From: Shouchella rhizosphaerae
GTDB lineage: Bacteria > Bacillota > Bacilli > Bacillales > Bacillaceae_D
NCBI RefSeq assembly: GCF_900142675.1
Contig: NZ_FRBS01000009.1
Span: 1 to 64,000, forward strand
Direction of reading: 5' to 3'
DNA: 64,000 bases
Shown here: positions 62,261 to 64,000 of the stretch, piece by piece
How the letters are laid out: each line of letters begins with the position of its first letter
Position numbering within the stretch: position 1 is the stretch's first letter
Program-made: the position numbers and the translations under genes
The notes under the pieces: generated by a model
Seen by the model: the letters and a program-made list of their open reading frames with translations, nothing else
Told to the model about the DNA's origin: nothing
The model's database searches: none

Positions 62261-64000
62261 ATGGGGGATGAACATGCCTCTGTCTATCGTGTAGAGGGCT
62301 TTACATGCGCGAACTGTGCAGGGAAATTTGAAAAAAACGTTAAGGGCTTGCCAGGGGTCAAAGATGCAAAAGTGAACTTTGGCGCCTCGAAACTAACCGT
62401 CTACGGAGAGGCGACGACAGAAGAGCTTGAAGAGGCAGGGGCATTTGAACAGTTAAAAGTAATGGAGGAGCCGAGCCGGCGCCAGCCCCTTCAATACAAA
62501 CAAGTTCCTTTTTATAAAAAACATCGCGCGATTCTTTTATCGTTCTTATTGCTTGTGTTTGGCTACGTGTTTCAATTTAAATATGGCGAGTCGAATATCG
62601 GAACGGTCGGTTTGTTTTTAACAGCGATTCTCGTCGGTGGCTTTCCTTTGCTAAAAACGGGAATTCGAAATGTAGCGCAGCTTGAATTTGATATGAAGAC
62701 GTTAATGACGGTGGCTGTCATTGGTGGTGCCATCATTGGCGAATGGGGGGAAGTCGCAGTCGTTGTGATTTTATTCGCCATTAGCGAAGCGCTCGAACGA
62801 TTTTCGATGGACCGGGCGAGAAAGTCGATTCAGTCGTTAATGGACATTGCCCCAAATGAAGCACTCATTAAACGGAATGGCCAAGAGTTGACTGTTCATG
62901 TTGGTGATATTGTCGTAGGCGACATCATGATTGTGAAACCTGGCCAGAAAATCGCAATGGATGGAATAGTCGTGCGTGGCCATTCTTCTGTAAACCAAGC
63001 AGCGATTACAGGAGAATCGGTTCCTGTGGAAAAGGCGGTTGATGACGAGGTTTTTGCTGGCACGTTAAATGAAGAAGGGCTGCTTGAAATCGAAGTTACA
63101 AAGCTAGTCGAGGACACGACGATTTCAAAAATTATCCACCTTGTCGAAGAAGCGCAAGGTGAACGGGCTCCGGCACAAGCGTTTGTCGATAAATTCGCTA
63201 AGTATTATACGCCAATCATTATGGTGGTCGCTGCCCTCGTTGCAATCATTCCCCCGTTAGTTACGGGAGCAAATTGGAGTACTTGGGTTTATCAAGGGTT
63301 AGCTGTTCTTGTTGTCGGCTGCCCATGCGCGTTAGTCATTTCCACGCCGATTTCGATTGTCTCTGCGATCGGCAATGCTGCTAAAAAAGGGGTGCTTGTC
63401 AAAGGTGGCGTTTATTTAGAAGAAATGGCATCGCTAAAAGCGATTGCATTTGACAAAACAGGGACATTGACGAAAGGTGCCCCTGTTGTTACCGACTTTG
63501 CCTTATTGAATCCCCAACTTGATCAAAGGCAACTGTTTGCGATTGTGGCGGCATTAGAGAATCGTTCGCAACATCCTTTGGCTTCTGCCATCGTCGCCAA
63601 GGCAGAAGACGAACAACTGCCTTATCACGATTATATGGTTGAGAACGTCACGGCGCTCACGGGCAAAGGCATTACAGGAATAGTCAATGGAAAAACGTAT
63701 TACGTTGGCAGTCCGAAGCTGTTCCAAGAACGGTTGCCGACTCAGGATATAACGCTATTTGCGCAAAACATCCAAAGCTTGCAACAACAAGGGAAAACAG
63801 CGATGCTGGTCGGGACAGAAACGGAGTTGCTCGCCATCGTCGCTGTCGCAGATGAAGTGCGCCAATCAAGCAAAGAAGTGATTCGTAAACTTCATGAAGC
63901 AGGCATAGCAAAGACAGTAATGCTTACAGGCGATAACAAGCGGACTGCCCATGCCATCGGCCAAGCTATAGGCGTTGCTGATATTCAGGCAGAGTTAATG
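62261..64000 (+). CDS. cadA: Cadmium/zinc-transporting P1B-type ATPase CadA (partial, runs off window)
   Basis: The first 580 residues of a heavy-metal efflux ATPase. An N-terminal metal-binding domain has GFTCANC (Cys16, Cys19). Then come transmembrane helices, the TGES actuator loop ([10 protein letters not shown]), the metal-channel CPC (354-356), the phosphorylation site DKTGTLTKG (Asp398), the HP motif (SQHPLAS), and [10 protein letters not shown] near the end. It pumps Cd2+, Zn2+ or Pb2+ out of the cell. The frame is still open at 64000; about 120-130 residues are expected beyond. AAAAGGGGG precedes ATG 62261. It is controlled by the CadC operators. Confidence 0.95.
   Translation, partial: MGDEHASVYRVEGFTCANCAGKFEKNVKGLPGVKDAKVNFGASKLTVYGEATTEELEEAGAFEQLKVMEEPSRRQPLQYKQVPFYKKHRAILLSFLLLVFGYVFQFKYGESNIGTVGLFLTAILVGGFPLLKTGIRNVAQLEFDMKTLMTVAVIGGAIIGEWGEVAVVVILFAISEALERFSMDRARKSIQSLMDIAPNEALIKRNGQELTVHVGDIVVGDIMIVKPGQKIAMDGIVVRGHSSVNQAAITGESVPVEKAVDDEVFAGTLNEEGLLEIEVTKLVEDTTISKIIHLVEEAQGERAPAQAFVDKFAKYYTPIIMVVAALVAIIPPLVTGANWSTWVYQGLAVLVVGCPCALVISTPISIVSAIGNAAKKGVLVKGGVYLEEMASLKAIAFDKTGTLTKGAPVVTDFALLNPQLDQRQLFAIVAALENRSQHPLASAIVAKAEDEQLPYHDYMVENVTALTGKGITGIVNGKTYYVGSPKLFQERLPTQDITLFAQNIQSLQQQGKTAMLVGTETELLAIVAVADEVRQSSKEVIRKLHEAGIAKTVMLTGDNKRTAHAIGQAIGVADIQAELM

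Overview
The window is chromosomal DNA of a spore-forming, moderately AT-rich alkaliphilic Bacillus relative, most likely Shouchella (Bacillus) clausii. The evidence is a Bacillus-type rrn operon end and tRNA array, a Spo0E-like and a YjcZ-like sporulation protein, the sigW-rsiW / cdaA-cdaR-glmM / glmS block with a glmS ribozyme, and a class A beta-lactamase next to an ANT(4')-type aminoglycoside nucleotidyltransferase. I remember these last two (BCL-1-like and AadD2-like) as chromosomal traits of B. clausii. The species call is inference; no database was consulted.

Layout. 1-916: 3' end of 23S rRNA, spacer with repeats, 5S, tRNA-Asn, tRNA-Thr. 917-14529: a 13.6 kb segment bounded by the 3' half of tRNA-Thr (878-917) and a 39/40 copy of it (14490-14529), the signature of tRNA-targeted integration. 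It holds a 2,498-residue LPXTG adhesin with 14 SpaA/CnaB-like domains and its own class D sortase, scars of a flippase gene and an IS3-type transposase, two MerR regulators, an APH(2'')-like kinase, and an MmpS-like lipoprotein / GAP-family membrane protein pair. No integrase is visible. 14690-28482: accessory and metabolic genes, including a D-tartrate dehydratase under a PrpR-type sigma-54 activator with two sigma-54 promoters, efflux, PadR/DUF2812, XRE/DUF3278, butanediol dehydrogenase, an SGNH hydrolase, a peptide-binding lipoprotein and YjcZ.

28658-29744: tRNA-Glu, a 5S rRNA gene with no 16S or 23S, two copies of the rrn-spacer repeat, and tRNA-Val, Tyr, Gln, Lys and Ala. 29759-37142: core block of Spo0E-like protein, SigW and RsiW (envelope stress), CdaA and CdaR (c-di-AMP), GlmM, and the glmS ribozyme with GlmS (amino-sugar supply for the wall). 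37387-43207: AraC regulator with proline dehydrogenase, a small membrane protein missed by length cut-offs, a second APH-type kinase, and an XRE-AbrB regulator coupled to an MGT-type glycosyltransferase. 43274-48054: a Bce-type peptide-antibiotic module (ABC ATPase, permease, response regulator, kinase). 48117-53638: a TetR-controlled operon of MFS pump, FtsX-type permease and an ATPase whose frame breaks exactly on an A_AAA_AAC heptamer, then a CPBP protease remnant. 54083-55923: YtrA-type GntR with its ABC transporter.

55979-64000: GluQ, then a resistance stretch of beta-lactamase, divergent BlaR1-BlaI sensor/repressor, ANT(4') nucleotidyltransferase, and divergent CadC / CadA metal resistance running off the window end.

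Much of the window concerns envelope defence: SigW, c-di-AMP and GlmS maintain the wall, while Bce, Bla, Ytr, the kinases, the glycosyltransferase and the efflux pumps answer antibiotics. The least conventional parts are the tRNA-bounded island with its MmpS-like/GAP pair, the phased frameshift in the ABC ATPase, the tandem sigma-54 promoters, and the rrn-spacer repeats beside an orphan 5S gene.
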